DNA of 57,130 bases from Dolichospermum planctonicum (GCF_005402965.1 NZ_BJCF01000028.1:1-57130); one strand, 5' to 3'. Positions 10,201 to 17,522 are shown, counted from the first letter of the stretch. The notes: generated from the letters alone by a model not told the origin. Made by a program: numbers and translations.

Positions 10201-10497
10201 TCTCTGTGCTAGATAGTGTAGAATTTGATTGATGGGATGTTTCCGATTATCACCGACAAAAACCTGGAGATCAAAATCAATAAAAACAAATTGATCCTCA
10301 CTGATCTTTTGAGGAATTTGTTTGAGTACAGAGGATTTACCAATCCGTCTTTGACCATATAAGAGAATTAGTGGAGTATTTTGTTCTAAAGTATCTTTAA
10401 TAAACTCAAATAAACTTTGTCTACCAAAAAATTGGTCTGGTTTGTCAATAACAGAACCTATAATGTAAGGATTTCTCTGCTGTTGTGGATTAATCAT
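7297..10497 (-). CDS. Longer AAA ATPase - TPR - membrane helix - periplasmic binding protein fusion
   Basis: A 1066-residue paralogue of the downstream gene. I take ATG 10497, preceded by GAGGAG; a GTG at 10515 is also in frame. Residue ranges from 10497: AAA-like ATPase with Walker A GQRRIGKSS (48-56) and Walker B LVLLLDEFD (138-146); TPR-like repeats (about 384-534) absent from the shorter paralogue; a linker of perfect and near-perfect peptide repeats (about 538-592, NSQPQIIANQTTVLKGVE and TTVKPNPF); one membrane helix (about 597-617); a short extracytoplasmic TPR (about 660-695); and a binding-protein domain (about 706-1066). The binding domains of the two proteins are clearly homologous, including GVIGHNSSD and WGGGISWRTATSFDATQAFI. 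A sensory or stress role is inference. Confidence 0.85.
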   Translation of the reverse strand: MINPQQQRNPYIIGSVIDKPDQFFGRQSLFEFIKDTLEQNTPLILLYGQRRIGKSSVLKQIPQKISEDQFVFIDFDLQVFVGDNRKHPINQILHYLAQRIGEEIGNSLTPTAEDIEDDPTIFHEDFLTQIYNILGEKKLVLLLDEFDVLSEENNEGNVEFFRLINNWLSKWTERLFIIPVVGRHLKELPHLLSLLGGSPYKEISFLDKDSAVMLITRPARGVVTYQPNAIEEILSLSAGHPYFTQLICHELFNLARERQIWTINAEDVKTIIDKAIETGEPGLAWFWNGLYPQAKVVFSAAAEAQHREEQDDQVSYSPKLLLRNYGILTDSLTQVAKEMADYGFLNEFKRVKIELVRLWLLQKHQLKDEISNLAEVNQQDVENLCSVAQNQPQIALQLYEEALGINPNNFQTVTSLAKEYLQVEKFDQAFELYSRAYKFYSINDQQERVLQPVFDLVTEYSQASNLDKALELYAQARKIAPEERKDGFIQTLEQYAHNLTINEDFARARKQYEQVLQIDPNRQLSQDRLEEIRAFESKLKGVENLNSQPQIIANQTTVLKGVETLSSQPQIIANQTTVKPNPFTTVKPNPFTQIMKRPVTFVALATVVSVFGFGIYQQLSRTCPPGEKKELGVFCVVDNSKISRGERTLFPNNNNPSRDQGIAAFKNGNYQAAAKLFQQSIEAKQKDPELVIYYNNARARQQGSPFTLAVVVPIVQGTQINDAQEILRGVAQAQNQFNDNQGLNNRFLEIVIANDDNKESTQQLAQQLVKDNSILGVIGHNSSDATQAALPEYEKAGLAIISPTATSVFLKRSVFFRTVISDASAGKKLAEYTFNNLKLKRAVIFANPNSPYSNSIREVFTNRFEKLGGEVVRKPLIDLTDINFDARREISATVYSRDKFAQAAMLFPDTQSTPTAINIAKEITRRNARLKDNPQDGRVKELKMLGGDSLYSDKTSKNVEGLIVATPWFRESSPARPFAERSEQEWGGGISWRTATSFDATQAFIKALSNNVTRTNLLEKLPSIKLDRNETSGYQLKFTEEREREGQSILVQVKDGKFVPIELNGL
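8723..8884. repeat. In-frame coding tandem repeats (24 bp x2 and 60 bp x2)
   Basis: Inside the AAA-receptor gene, a 24-bp unit is repeated exactly at 8723-8746 and, with one difference, at 8747-8770 (8 residues, TTVKPNPF). A 60-bp unit at 8765-8824 is repeated at 8825-8884 with very few differences (20 residues each). Both unit lengths are multiples of three and keep the frame. They encode the juxtamembrane linker just before the membrane helix. The near identity shows a recent duplication. Confidence 0.9.
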
Positions 10498-10600
10498 ATT
10501 ATTTGTACTCCTCACCGATTATACACTTGGTTTTAAATAAAAATGGGATATTGATATTATCCATTTTCTGTATAATTTACGCAATATATTACTGAAAATT

Positions 10601-10650
10601 TTATTTTGGTTTATTTTGGTTTATTTTGGTTTATTTTGGTTTATTTTTGT
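10601..10650. repeat. Ten-base tandem repeat upstream of the AAA-receptor gene
   Basis: Four exact copies of ttattttggt (10601-10640) are followed by one altered copy (10641-10650). They lie about 105-155 bases upstream of the ATG at 10497. The ten-base period is close to one DNA helical turn, so any bound protein would contact one face. A 20-bp perfect palindrome, gggtaattcatgaattaccc, follows at 10655-10674; a near copy lies at 44233-44252. Whether these are operators or inert repeats cannot be told from sequence. Confidence 0.75.
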
Positions 10651-10692
10651 GTACGGGTAATTCATGAATTACCCCTACTTTGTATTTTACAG

Positions 10693-10808
10693 CAGTAGGG
10701 TGTGTTAGCCTCAGCGTAACGCACCTGAAATTTTATGAGATTTGGATAAGCAGTAGGGTATGTTAGCCTCAGCGTAACGCACCTGAGATTTTTTGAGATT
10801 TAGATAAG
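10693..10808. repeat. Direct duplication of a 58-bp dispersed repeat
   Basis: Two 58-bp copies abut: 10693-10750 and 10751-10808, both starting cagtagggt(g/a)tgttagc and ending (g/a)gataag, with a handful of differences. The core (gttagcctcagcgtaacgcacc) is a common interspersed repeat in filamentous cyanobacteria. They sit directly at the 3' end of the ATPase gene that stops at 10811, and separate it from the two receptor genes. Confidence 0.85.
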
Positions 10809-10810
10809 TC

Positions 10811-12085
10811 CTATCCAAATAATATCTCACGACCAAATTTAAGGAGGGATACAACCGTATCTTGATGCTGACCTGACCAAGTAATTGCTTTTTTCATCTC
10901 CTCAACTTGTCCATGACTCATCAGATTAAGAAATACTCTCTCGCGTTTTCTGATTTCACTAGCTTTTGTATTCCAAATCTCCTGAATTACCCACTTTTTC
11001 ATAATTGAAGAAGTGAATAAATATATCTTTTCCTGTTCTTTTGGTAATTTTGGTTTTGGCCTGATTTCCGAAACAATTACCCCCTGTTCTTCTAATTCAG
11101 TTAAACTGCGTTCATTTTGATTCAAAATGCGACCCATACCTTTTAAATCAAAGTCTTTCTGCTCTAAATGACCGTCTAGATCTAACAAAACAATCAGCAT
11201 TAACAAGGTTTTTTGTTGGTCATTACATCTTTTCCAAACTGTTTCAAAAATCTGTTTAGTATCCCTTTCAAAATCACTATTAAATTTATTGATATCAACT
11301 TCTTCTCCTTGTTGTCTTGCTATGTTTAGTAAAAAACCGGCAATTTGTATTAAAGTCGGGTGACTACCAGTAATATTTCTAATTCCAGTTCTTAATTCTG
11401 GTGGAAATACTGATATTGATAATAATTGCTCTGTTTCCTGGTAATCAAATTTTTTCAAAGATTGATACATATAGTGATTATACCAAGGGGAAGCATTTGG
11501 CCGCAGTGGTGGACCAATTTCATTGAGGCGCTGAAGTGAGGTGACAATCATGGTAAGTTTCCTGTTAGCACCATGAACGGCTAAACTACGACATTGAGCT
11601 AAAAATGTTTCTCTATCAGATTCCGTATATTCCCCATTGGTTTCTAAGGCCGCGTCAAAGTCATCTACCAACAAAACCAGGAATTTATTTTTTCTACCTA
11701 ACTTTGTTATAGCTTGACGTAGAGTATCATTTGTAATATTATTCCCTCTTAAGTTTCTAATTTCTGCTTGTAGTTCTGGCTCATTTTCTAATTTATCATC
11801 CATAATCGTCAAAATTTCTGCCCAAAACTTACCCGGAGTAAAGGGGTGTAAACTCTGACAACTGAATAATACAATTACAGCGGGAGATGAATCTAGTCCA
11901 TATTCTTTCCAGGTTTGGGGACAAGCAACTTTGTCTAAGTAAGAAGTTTTCCCCATTCCTGGACCACCCCAAATAGCTAAATGACTGCGAGCATGAATTA
12001 TGTCAAAAGCGGCTGTGATTTCAGATGTGCGACCGATAAAATATTCTGGAGGAACTGGTATATTGGCGAAGAAAGGATTAGCCAT
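10811..12085 (-). CDS. P-loop AAA-type ATPase of unknown role
   Basis: A 424-residue soluble ATPase. It starts MANPFFANIPVPPEYFIGRT, a form seen in STAND/AAA_16-like ATPases, followed by Walker A GGPGMGKTS (40-48) and Walker B FLVLLVDDFD (135-144). A conserved MIVTSLQRL segment (sensor-1 position) and a helical, winged-helix-like C-terminal half (about 290-424) follow. There is no membrane helix and no obvious effector domain. It lies upstream of the two AAA-receptor genes on the same strand, with a 295-bp repeat-filled gap, so co-transcription is uncertain. Its fold family is shared with the ATPase domains of those receptors, and it may work with them (inference). Confidence 0.75.
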   Translation of the reverse strand: MANPFFANIPVPPEYFIGRTSEITAAFDIIHARSHLAIWGGPGMGKTSYLDKVACPQTWKEYGLDSSPAVIVLFSCQSLHPFTPGKFWAEILTIMDDKLENEPELQAEIRNLRGNNITNDTLRQAITKLGRKNKFLVLLVDDFDAALETNGEYTESDRETFLAQCRSLAVHGANRKLTMIVTSLQRLNEIGPPLRPNASPWYNHYMYQSLKKFDYQETEQLLSISVFPPELRTGIRNITGSHPTLIQIAGFLLNIARQQGEEVDINKFNSDFERDTKQIFETVWKRCNDQQKTLLMLIVLLDLDGHLEQKDFDLKGMGRILNQNERSLTELEEQGVIVSEIRPKPKLPKEQEKIYLFTSSIMKKWVIQEIWNTKASEIRKRERVFLNLMSHGQVEEMKKAITWSGQHQDTVVSLLKFGREILFG

Positions 12086-12226
12086 ATTTCGGAGATCCTA
12101 ATTCTGACGTTATTAGCCATTATAGTGGATTATGGTCAGAATACAGGTTATCTCCTGGCGATTCCTGACCTATTAAAAAATTCGGGGATCTGAGTGGATG
12201 TTAGATAGTTCTCTAAGTATGATTTT

Positions 12227-12490
12227 ATGCGATTAATTCTCTACAGCAAGCCCGGTTGTCACCTTTGTGAAGGATTGCAGGAAAAATTAGCCCAAATCAA
12301 AACTCTCAGTTTTGAGCTAGAAATTCGGGATATTACCACTGATAAAAATTGGTTTGCGATGTTTCAATATGAAATACCTGTACTCTATTTTGTCACTGAT
12401 GATGGTAAGGAACAAGCCATACCTCGTCCCTCTCCTCGTCTCAGCGTCGAAGGACTGGAAAAATTCTTATGTAAGTATGTAAAAACTTGA
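12227..12490 (+). CDS. Glutaredoxin-like thioredoxin-fold protein (DUF836-type)
   Basis: An 87-residue protein with a thioredoxin/glutaredoxin fold: MRLILYSKPGCHLCEGL carries the CxxC redox pair (Cys11 and Cys14) after the first strand, and YEIPVLYF supplies the cis-proline. The size matches the short glutaredoxin-like family. It is probably a cytoplasmic disulfide oxidoreductase; its partner is unknown. It is transcribed divergently from the ATPase gene at 12085, so promoters for both lie in the 141-bp gap. Confidence 0.8.
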   Translation: MRLILYSKPGCHLCEGLQEKLAQIKTLSFELEIRDITTDKNWFAMFQYEIPVLYFVTDDGKEQAIPRPSPRLSVEGLEKFLCKYVKT

Positions 12491-12556
12491 ATTTGAGTAT
12501 ATTTACATTTTGCACCAGTCCCGAAAAATGCCTCCGAATTAATGCCTAAATATTTG

Positions 12557-12622
12557 GTAGTGAGGACTTTAGTCCTCTCATAGAGAAACTATAAGCAAAA
12601 TCAGGGCTAAAGCCCTGACTAC
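12557..12622. repeat. 66-bp dispersed element with inverted ends and two hairpins
   Basis: The ends gtagtgagg and cctgactac are inverted copies with one mismatch. Inside are two hairpins, gaggactttagtcctc and cagggctaaagccctg. This paired-hairpin element is typical of cyanobacterial intergenic DNA. It lies downstream of the glutaredoxin-like gene and may also act as its terminator. Confidence 0.7.
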
Positions 12623-12758
12623 AGATAATACGTGATAGGTTTTTGTGACACCCGTGTAAATCCTAAATCGAGTTTGCTGAAAAATTTGTAAAGTTTTATT
12701 TAGAGAGCTAATTCTGTTAAGATTCTTTTCATAAACATTAAAATATATAACCAACCCC

Positions 12759-13760
12759 ATGACATTATTAATAGTCGGTGCAACTGGCACATTGGGAAGA
12801 CAAGTAGCCCGTCGCGCAATTGATGAAGGATACAAAGTCCGCTGTTTAGTTCGCAGTCCTAAAAAAGCAGCTTTTCTCAAGGAATGGGGCGCTGAACTGG
12901 TACGCGGAAACTTATGTAATCCTCAAACCCTTGCAGAAGCCTTGACTGGTGTAACCGCAGTTATTGATGCCGCCACATCTCGTGCCACGGATTCTCTGAC
13001 TATTAAGGAGGTAGACTGGGATGGGAAAGTAGCTTTAATTAAAGCTGCTAAAGTTGCGGGTGTGGAAAGGTTTATCTTTTTTTCGATTTTAGATGCTGAT
13101 CAATACCCCAATGTTCCGCTGATGGAAATTAAACGCTGTACCGAAGTGTTTTTGGCAGAATCTGGCTTAAACTATACAATTTTACGTCTAGCTGGTTTTA
13201 TGCAAGGTTTAATTGGTCAATATGGTATACCTATTTTGGAAAAACAACCTGTATGGGTAACAGGTAAGTCTTCACAAATCGCCTACATGGATACCCAGGA
13301 TATTGCTAAATTCGCTATTCGTGCTTTGAGTGTGCCAGAAACGGAAAAGCAGTCTTTCCCTGTGGTGGGAACTCGGGCTTGGGGTGCTGAGGAAATTATT
13401 GATCTTTGTGAAAACTTATCTGATAGAGACGCAAAAGTTACACGAATGCCCCTGGCTTTACTACGGACTGTCCAAAATTTCCTCCGCTTTTTTCAATGGG
13501 GATGGAATGTTGCAGATAGATTGGCTTTTACAGAGGTTTTAGCCAGTGGTAAAGCTTTAAATGCAGAAAATATGGAGGAAGTATATACTGTCTTTGGGTT
13601 GGACAAAGAACAAACAACCACCCTGGAAGTTTACTTACAAGAATACTTCAGCCGGATTATGAAGAAGCTAAAAGAGTTAGATTACGAAAAAGCTAAGGTC
13701 AAAAAGCTCAAAAGCCAAAAGACTCCTTTTAAACAATCTTCCAAGGCCAATAGTCAATAA
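12759..13760 (+). CDS. ycf39: Ycf39-type NAD(P)-binding photosystem II assembly protein
   Basis: A 333-residue atypical short-chain dehydrogenase/NmrA-like protein. The N-terminus has the Rossmann signature VGATGTLGRQVARRA (about 6-20). The body matches Ycf39/HCF244: LVRGNLCNPQTLAEAL, VERFIFFSILDADQ, NYTILRLAGFMQGLIGQYG and IAYMDTQDIAKF. Ycf39 associates with high-light-inducible proteins and chlorophyll synthase and helps assemble photosystem II reaction centres at the thylakoid membrane (established in Synechocystis). The C-terminal tail (about 300-333) is Lys-rich. The gene appears monocistronic, with NAD kinase starting about 150 bases downstream on the same strand. Confidence 0.9.
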   Translation: MTLLIVGATGTLGRQVARRAIDEGYKVRCLVRSPKKAAFLKEWGAELVRGNLCNPQTLAEALTGVTAVIDAATSRATDSLTIKEVDWDGKVALIKAAKVAGVERFIFFSILDADQYPNVPLMEIKRCTEVFLAESGLNYTILRLAGFMQGLIGQYGIPILEKQPVWVTGKSSQIAYMDTQDIAKFAIRALSVPETEKQSFPVVGTRAWGAEEIIDLCENLSDRDAKVTRMPLALLRTVQNFLRFFQWGWNVADRLAFTEVLASGKALNAENMEEVYTVFGLDKEQTTTLEVYLQEYFSRIMKKLKELDYEKAKVKKLKSQKTPFKQSSKANSQ

Positions 13761-13907
13761 ATTGGATTTTGGATTTTGGAGTTCTTCCTGATTTCTATCC
13801 CTAACAAAAAGACTTTTTCAACAAATGTGAGACTAATGGTTATATTGGTCAAAAATGTGTAACCATTAGATACAGAAAAAGCATCCCTTAAACTTGGATA
13901 TTTGAGT

Positions 13908-14825
13908 GTGCCGAAAGCAGGCATTATCTATAACGACGTGAAACCGATAGCGAGTAGTGTCGCTATTCAACTAAAAGACAAGCTCACCGCTGCTGGTTGG
14001 GATGTTTACATCACTGCGAGTATCGGTGGTATATTGGGTTATTCCCAACCGGATAGCCTTGTCTTTCACACACCTATCGAAGGTCTTACGCCCCCTGGCT
14101 TTGACTCAGATATGAAATTTGCAGTGGTGTTGGGGGGAGATGGTACGGTGTTAGCAGCATCTCGCTTAGTCGCCCCCTCTGGTATCCCCATGTTGACGGT
14201 CAATACGGGTCACATGGGATTTTTGACGGAAACTTATCTCAACCAGTTGCCTGAAGCCATAGAACAGGTAATGGCTGATAAATATGAAGTTGAAGATAGG
14301 GTCATGCTCACCGTCAAAGTTCTCCGGGGAGATACGGTGACATGGGAAGCTCTCTGCTTAAATGAAATGGTGTTACATCGAGAACCTCTAACTTGTATGT
14401 GCCATTTTGAAATAGCAGTGGGGCGACATTCTCCAGTGGATATTGCGGCAGATGGTATTATTGTTTCTACTCCCACAGGTTCTACAGCTTATTCATTAAG
14501 CGCGGGGGGGCCAGTAATTACTCCTGGTGTCCCCGTTTTACAATTAGTACCCATTTGTCCCCATTCCTTAGCTTCTAGGGCTTTGGTATTTCCCGATCAT
14601 GAACCGATTAATATCTATCCGGTGAATATTCCCCGATTGGTGATGGTGGTAGATGGTAATGGTGGATGTTATATTTTAGCAGAAGATCGGGTATATTTAG
14701 AGCGATCGCCCTATAGCGCCCGGTTTATTCGTCTCCAGTCACCGGAATTTTTCCGTGTTCTCCGGGAAAAACTAGGTTGGGGTTTACCACATATTGCTAA
14801 ACCTTCTTCTGTAGAATTGCCTTAG
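13908..14825 (+). CDS. nadK: NAD(+) kinase
   Basis: A 305-residue ATP-NAD kinase that makes NADP+. I choose GTG 13908 ([10 protein letters not shown]...); an in-frame TTG at 13902 is the alternative, and no clear ribosome binding site decides it. Diagnostic motifs are GGDGT (76-80), [19 protein letters not shown] and [22 protein letters not shown]. Length and motifs fit the cyanobacterial enzyme; cyanobacteria usually carry two NAD kinase genes. It is cytoplasmic. Confidence 0.93.
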   Translation: MPKAGIIYNDVKPIASSVAIQLKDKLTAAGWDVYITASIGGILGYSQPDSLVFHTPIEGLTPPGFDSDMKFAVVLGGDGTVLAASRLVAPSGIPMLTVNTGHMGFLTETYLNQLPEAIEQVMADKYEVEDRVMLTVKVLRGDTVTWEALCLNEMVLHREPLTCMCHFEIAVGRHSPVDIAADGIIVSTPTGSTAYSLSAGGPVITPGVPVLQLVPICPHSLASRALVFPDHEPINIYPVNIPRLVMVVDGNGGCYILAEDRVYLERSPYSARFIRLQSPEFFRVLREKLGWGLPHIAKPSSVELP

Positions 14826-14836
14826 TTGTCAGTTGT

Positions 14837-15040
14837 TCAGTTAGGTAAATGCCAACTTAGTGTAACTCGCACTTCTCCATTCGGTAAAACTGATATTTCC
14901 CATACACCATCTAGAAGTTCGTTGGCTATAGTATCCATGATTTTAGTACCATAGCCGCCTTTTTTGGGTCTATAAGTAGATGCTAAAATAGCTCCATCAT
15001 TTGCTATTACTAAAGTACATTTATCTGCGGGGATACACAT
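14837..15040 (-). pseudogene. Fragment resembling a GHKL/HATPase C-terminal half
   Basis: A 67-residue ORF reading LVIANDG...KKGGYGTKIMDTIANEL and ending in WEISVLPNGEVRVTLSWHLPN. The Asn-Asp-Gly, the glycine-rich G-Y-G-T lid and the last strand are what remains when a histidine-kinase-like ATPase (HATPase) domain is cut in its middle. No N-box helix precedes it and I find no frame extending upstream of 15040. It is most likely a relic of a sensor kinase or anti-sigma kinase gene. A functional small protein is possible but less likely. Confidence 0.45.
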
Positions 15041-15224
15041 TGATTTTTTTTGTGAGTAAAAATACTATCGGTGAAAGGTTAATTTTAAAGAGCGTAAGCG
15101 TTGCGCTCCGCAGGAATAGCACTAACTCAACATAACTCTGGAGTAGCGATCGCTATACACCGCTATACACAATAACTCTTTTTGTGCAAATTTGATTTTT
15201 GATTATTTCTAGGGAGAATTCATC

Positions 15225-15662
15225 ATGAGTAAGTTGCTTTCTGTGTTCACCATCCCGCTTTTAGCTGTGGGATTTTTATTAGCTAAATCTCAAGAAGCAA
15301 AAGCTGATTTTAAAGTGTGTAATCAAGGCAGTGAAACCGCTTGTACTGCTGTTTCTTACAAACAAGATAATCGATGGTTTACTGAAGGTTGGTTTTTAAT
15401 AGACTCTAATAACTGCGCTACAGTTTATTATTGATCAGTTAGTAATAAAAAGATGCTCATTCATGCACAAACTGTTTCTGGAGGTGAAATTACTACAGGT
15501 TCAAGTTTAAGATGTATAATTTATTATCAACAACAAAAGAATTATCGAATTGGAGATTCTGAGAATCCTAATCGCTGCAGAGTTACTAATCGTGGTATGG
15601 CGGGATTTCGTTCAATTCCAGTTACAACTGAAGATGATAACTCTTTTGAGCTAACTGATTAA
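15225..15662 (+). pseudogene. Secreted DUF1036-like protein, split by an in-frame TGA
   Basis: Two adjacent ORFs are in the same frame (the ATG at 15453 is 76 codons after the ATG at 15225) and make one protein. Codons 1-27 are a signal peptide ending AKA before DFKVCNQ. The first part (FKVCNQG...SYKQDNRWFTEGWFLID) is DUF1036-like. After CATVYY comes TGA at 15432-15434, then SVSNKKMLIHAQTVSGGE and the Cys-containing remainder to 15662. The N-terminal start is well supported (AGGGAGA before the ATG). One nonsense mutation explains the break. The family function is unknown. Confidence 0.7.
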
Positions 15663-15693
15663 GGCTCTCCCAAACTGTTAATAAAATTAATAA

Positions 15694-15826
15694 GCTCTTT
15701 TGATAAGAGGATGATTTTAGGCGATTCCTATGTTGCGGTTTGCGATCGCTTTTTCATAACATGATGATTATGGGCGATCCTATCTTAGTATTCAGATCTC
15801 TGACTTCTTAGAGGAGTCGGGTATCT
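15694..15826. repeat. Left copy of a direct repeat flanking the HigBA-type module
   Basis: The sequence gctcttttgataagaggatg at 15694 and the segment ggcgatcct...tagtattcagatc followed by a gacttctt...gagtcggg hairpin (15772-15826) recur after the toxin-antitoxin pair at 16661-16736. This left copy has an extra insert between the two halves, containing a HIP1 site. The right half is a hairpin related to the perfect palindrome at 40519. Confidence 0.7.
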
Positions 15827-15903
15827 ATTTTAACAAAATTATATTTAATACCATATAATTACTTATTGACATAATATGCTAGTTTTAGCATACTTAACAT
15901 TAC

Positions 15904-16281
15904 ATGAATGAAAAACAAGAAAAGCCTCTCAGATGGATTGCAAGCGCCCTTAATGATTTAAAGAAGTTTCCTGAAGATGTACAGGATGTCATGGGTTACG
16001 CTCTTGATTTGGCACAACATGGACAAAAACACCCTGATGCAAAACCTCTACGCGGGTTCTCTGGAGCAGGTGTTTTAGAAATTGTAGATGATTTGGATGG
16101 GGATACATATAGGGCAATTTATACTGTTAAATTTGAGGGTGTTATCTACTTACTACATTCCTTTCAAAAGAAATCAAAACATGGTATTGCTACACCAAAA
16201 CAAGATATAGAATTAGTTAAAAAAAGATTGAAAATCGCTCAAGAAAATTATTTACAACAAACTACCGAAAAAATGGAGTAA
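15904..16281 (+). CDS. HigB/Gp49-like toxin of a type II toxin-antitoxin pair
   Basis: A 125-residue RelE-superfamily protein of the phage Gp49-like/HigB type. Recognisable segments are LRWIASALNDLKKFPEDVQDVMGYAL at the N-terminus, KPLRGFSGAGVLEIVDD, YRAIYTVKFEGVIYLLHSFQKKS and the C-terminal Lys-rich helix. Such toxins cut mRNA on the ribosome (family knowledge). The stop codon is only 4 bp from the start of the HTH antitoxin gene. The toxin-first order is typical of HigBA. Direct repeats flank the pair. Confidence 0.85.
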   Translation: MNEKQEKPLRWIASALNDLKKFPEDVQDVMGYALDLAQHGQKHPDAKPLRGFSGAGVLEIVDDLDGDTYRAIYTVKFEGVIYLLHSFQKKSKHGIATPKQDIELVKKRLKIAQENYLQQTTEKME

Positions 16282-16285
16282 AAAA

Positions 16286-16609
16286 ATGCCAGAAGAAAAT
16301 CAAGTTGAGGTTAGTAGCGGAAATGTATTTGCTGACTTAGGTTTATCTAATCCTGAAGAAAGATTATTGAAAGCTGAGTTAGTCCGTAAAATCAGTGAAA
16401 TCATTACTAATCTAAATTTAACACAAGTTCAAGCAGCCGAAATTCTAGGCATAGATCAACCAAAAGTTTCTCTACTAATTAGAGGTAGATTAAGTGGCTT
16501 CTCAACTGATAGGTTGATGGACTATCTAAACAAGTTAGGTAGTGATGTAGAGATTACAGTTAAACCTAAACCTGAAAATCGCAAGTTTGCTCAGATAATT
16601 GTAGTCTAA
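16286..16609 (+). CDS. HigA-like XRE-family antitoxin
   Basis: A 107-residue helix-turn-helix protein with GGAG before ATG 16286. The HTH is at about 50-75 (LTQVQAAEILGIDQPKVSLLIRGRLSGFSTDRL). The form DLGLSNPEERLLKAELVRKI at the N-terminus and LGSDVEITVKP at the C-terminus is typical of antitoxins paired with Gp49-like toxins. It should bind and neutralise the toxin encoded 4 bp upstream and repress the operon promoter (family knowledge). Confidence 0.88.
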   Translation: MPEENQVEVSSGNVFADLGLSNPEERLLKAELVRKISEIITNLNLTQVQAAEILGIDQPKVSLLIRGRLSGFSTDRLMDYLNKLGSDVEITVKPKPENRKFAQIIVV

Positions 16610-16660
16610 TAATTATTTCCAAACTCAATATACTTCGGTTATGGCGATATCACTGCCATC

Positions 16661-16736
16661 GCTCTTTTCGATAAGAGGATGATTTTGGGCGATCCTAGTA
16701 TTCAGATCCCCGACTTCTTTGAGAAGTCGGGAATCT
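16661..16736. repeat. Right copy of the direct repeat flanking the HigBA-type module
   Basis: This 76-bp copy reads gctcttttcgataagaggat, then gggcgatcctagtattcag, then a hairpin ccccgacttctt/gagaagtcggg. It matches the left copy (15694-15826) without the left copy's insert. It may also serve as a bidirectional terminator between the antitoxin gene and the convergent DUF2283 gene. Confidence 0.7.
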
Positions 16737-16980
16737 AGTTCCTCTGGTTGCAAGCTGCCGTTGATACAATCTGAAATGGGATATTCTCTAGAACAATTTC
16801 CGGTAATTGACCCGATCCAAGCACCTCTTTGGCATCAAGAATTTCCACACCAACTAAAACTTCACCAGCACCAATGTTTAGTGCTATTTCATCACTTAAT
16901 CGTAAAGTACGACATTCATGATCTCCATCAACTAGGCGAATATAAAGTGAATCAGTTTCTTGATCATAACTAATTTTCAT
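16735..16980 (-). CDS. DUF2283 family small protein
   Basis: An 81-residue protein beginning MKISYDQETDSLYIRLVDGD with later segments ALNIGAGEVLVGVEILDAKEVLG, the hallmark of DUF2283. Members are small beta-rich proteins usually encoded beside DUF4258 genes in a toxin-antitoxin-like arrangement. Here the DUF4258 gene is 13 bp upstream on the same strand. The biochemical role is unknown. The 3' end touches the repeat at 16661-16736. Confidence 0.85.
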   Translation of the reverse strand: MKISYDQETDSLYIRLVDGDHECRTLRLSDEIALNIGAGEVLVGVEILDAKEVLGSGQLPEIVLENIPFQIVSTAACNQRN

Positions 16981-16993
16981 AGCATTACTTTCC

Positions 16994-17215
16994 TCAAAAA
17001 TAAAATGTATATACAGTAATTACTACAATCTCCATCTCACTTTCGGCAATAATTGGTGAAACTCGTTTAATAGAATAGGAGCGCCCTTGCCATTCTCCAT
17101 TAAACTGAAAGTCGTAACGATATTCAAGTCTGCCTTGTTTGGCTTGCTTGTGACTACCATTAAGAATTGCTTCAGTGACTTCTATCTCATTTGTACCACG
17201 CTCTAAGCATTGCAA
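16994..17215 (-). CDS. DUF4258 family protein with a damaged or non-ATG start
   Basis: The 73-codon frame from TTG 17215 (MQCLERGTNEIEVTEAIL...) is a DUF4258 domain. The family's conserved N-terminal strand is also encoded, upstream and in the same frame: VNFIKPIRFTKHALLQ, reaching back to about 17257. No ATG or GTG opens that frame; an ATG one base out of frame (reading ATG TAA) lies where the start should be. Either a non-canonical start is used, or a small indel destroyed the start. It precedes DUF2283 by 13 bp. DUF4258 proteins are thought to act as the toxin-like partner (inference). Confidence 0.65.
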   Translation of the reverse strand: MQCLERGTNEIEVTEAILNGSHKQAKQGRLEYRYDFQFNGEWQGRSYSIKRVSPIIAESEMEIVVITVYTFYF

Positions 17216-17522
17216 TAAAGCGTGTTTAGTAAAACGAATTGGTTTGATAAAATTTACATACTGCGATCGCTCTTTTAATGACAGGATTATCTATCAACCC
17301 AAAATGCACTGTAAAAGATTTTGTAGTGCTTGTCTAGTCTCTCTATTTACAAAACATCTATATGTATGACAGCACTTCACTAAAATTATTATTGTTTTAA
17401 TTGCGTTGGGAAACTTTCTCTAGAGATGTCACCAGAAAATTGGTAACTTGAGTTAGTATTGTGTGAAATGCCAGTAGCACAGTAACAGCTTATAACTCAT
17501 ATTGATTAACAATTCCCAGCAA

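Noticed and set aside
15432-15434. Selenocysteine or other recoding at the DUF1036 TGA
   Set aside because: No hairpin resembling a SECIS element follows, the position is not a conserved Cys, and other genes here carry TAA or TAG lesions.
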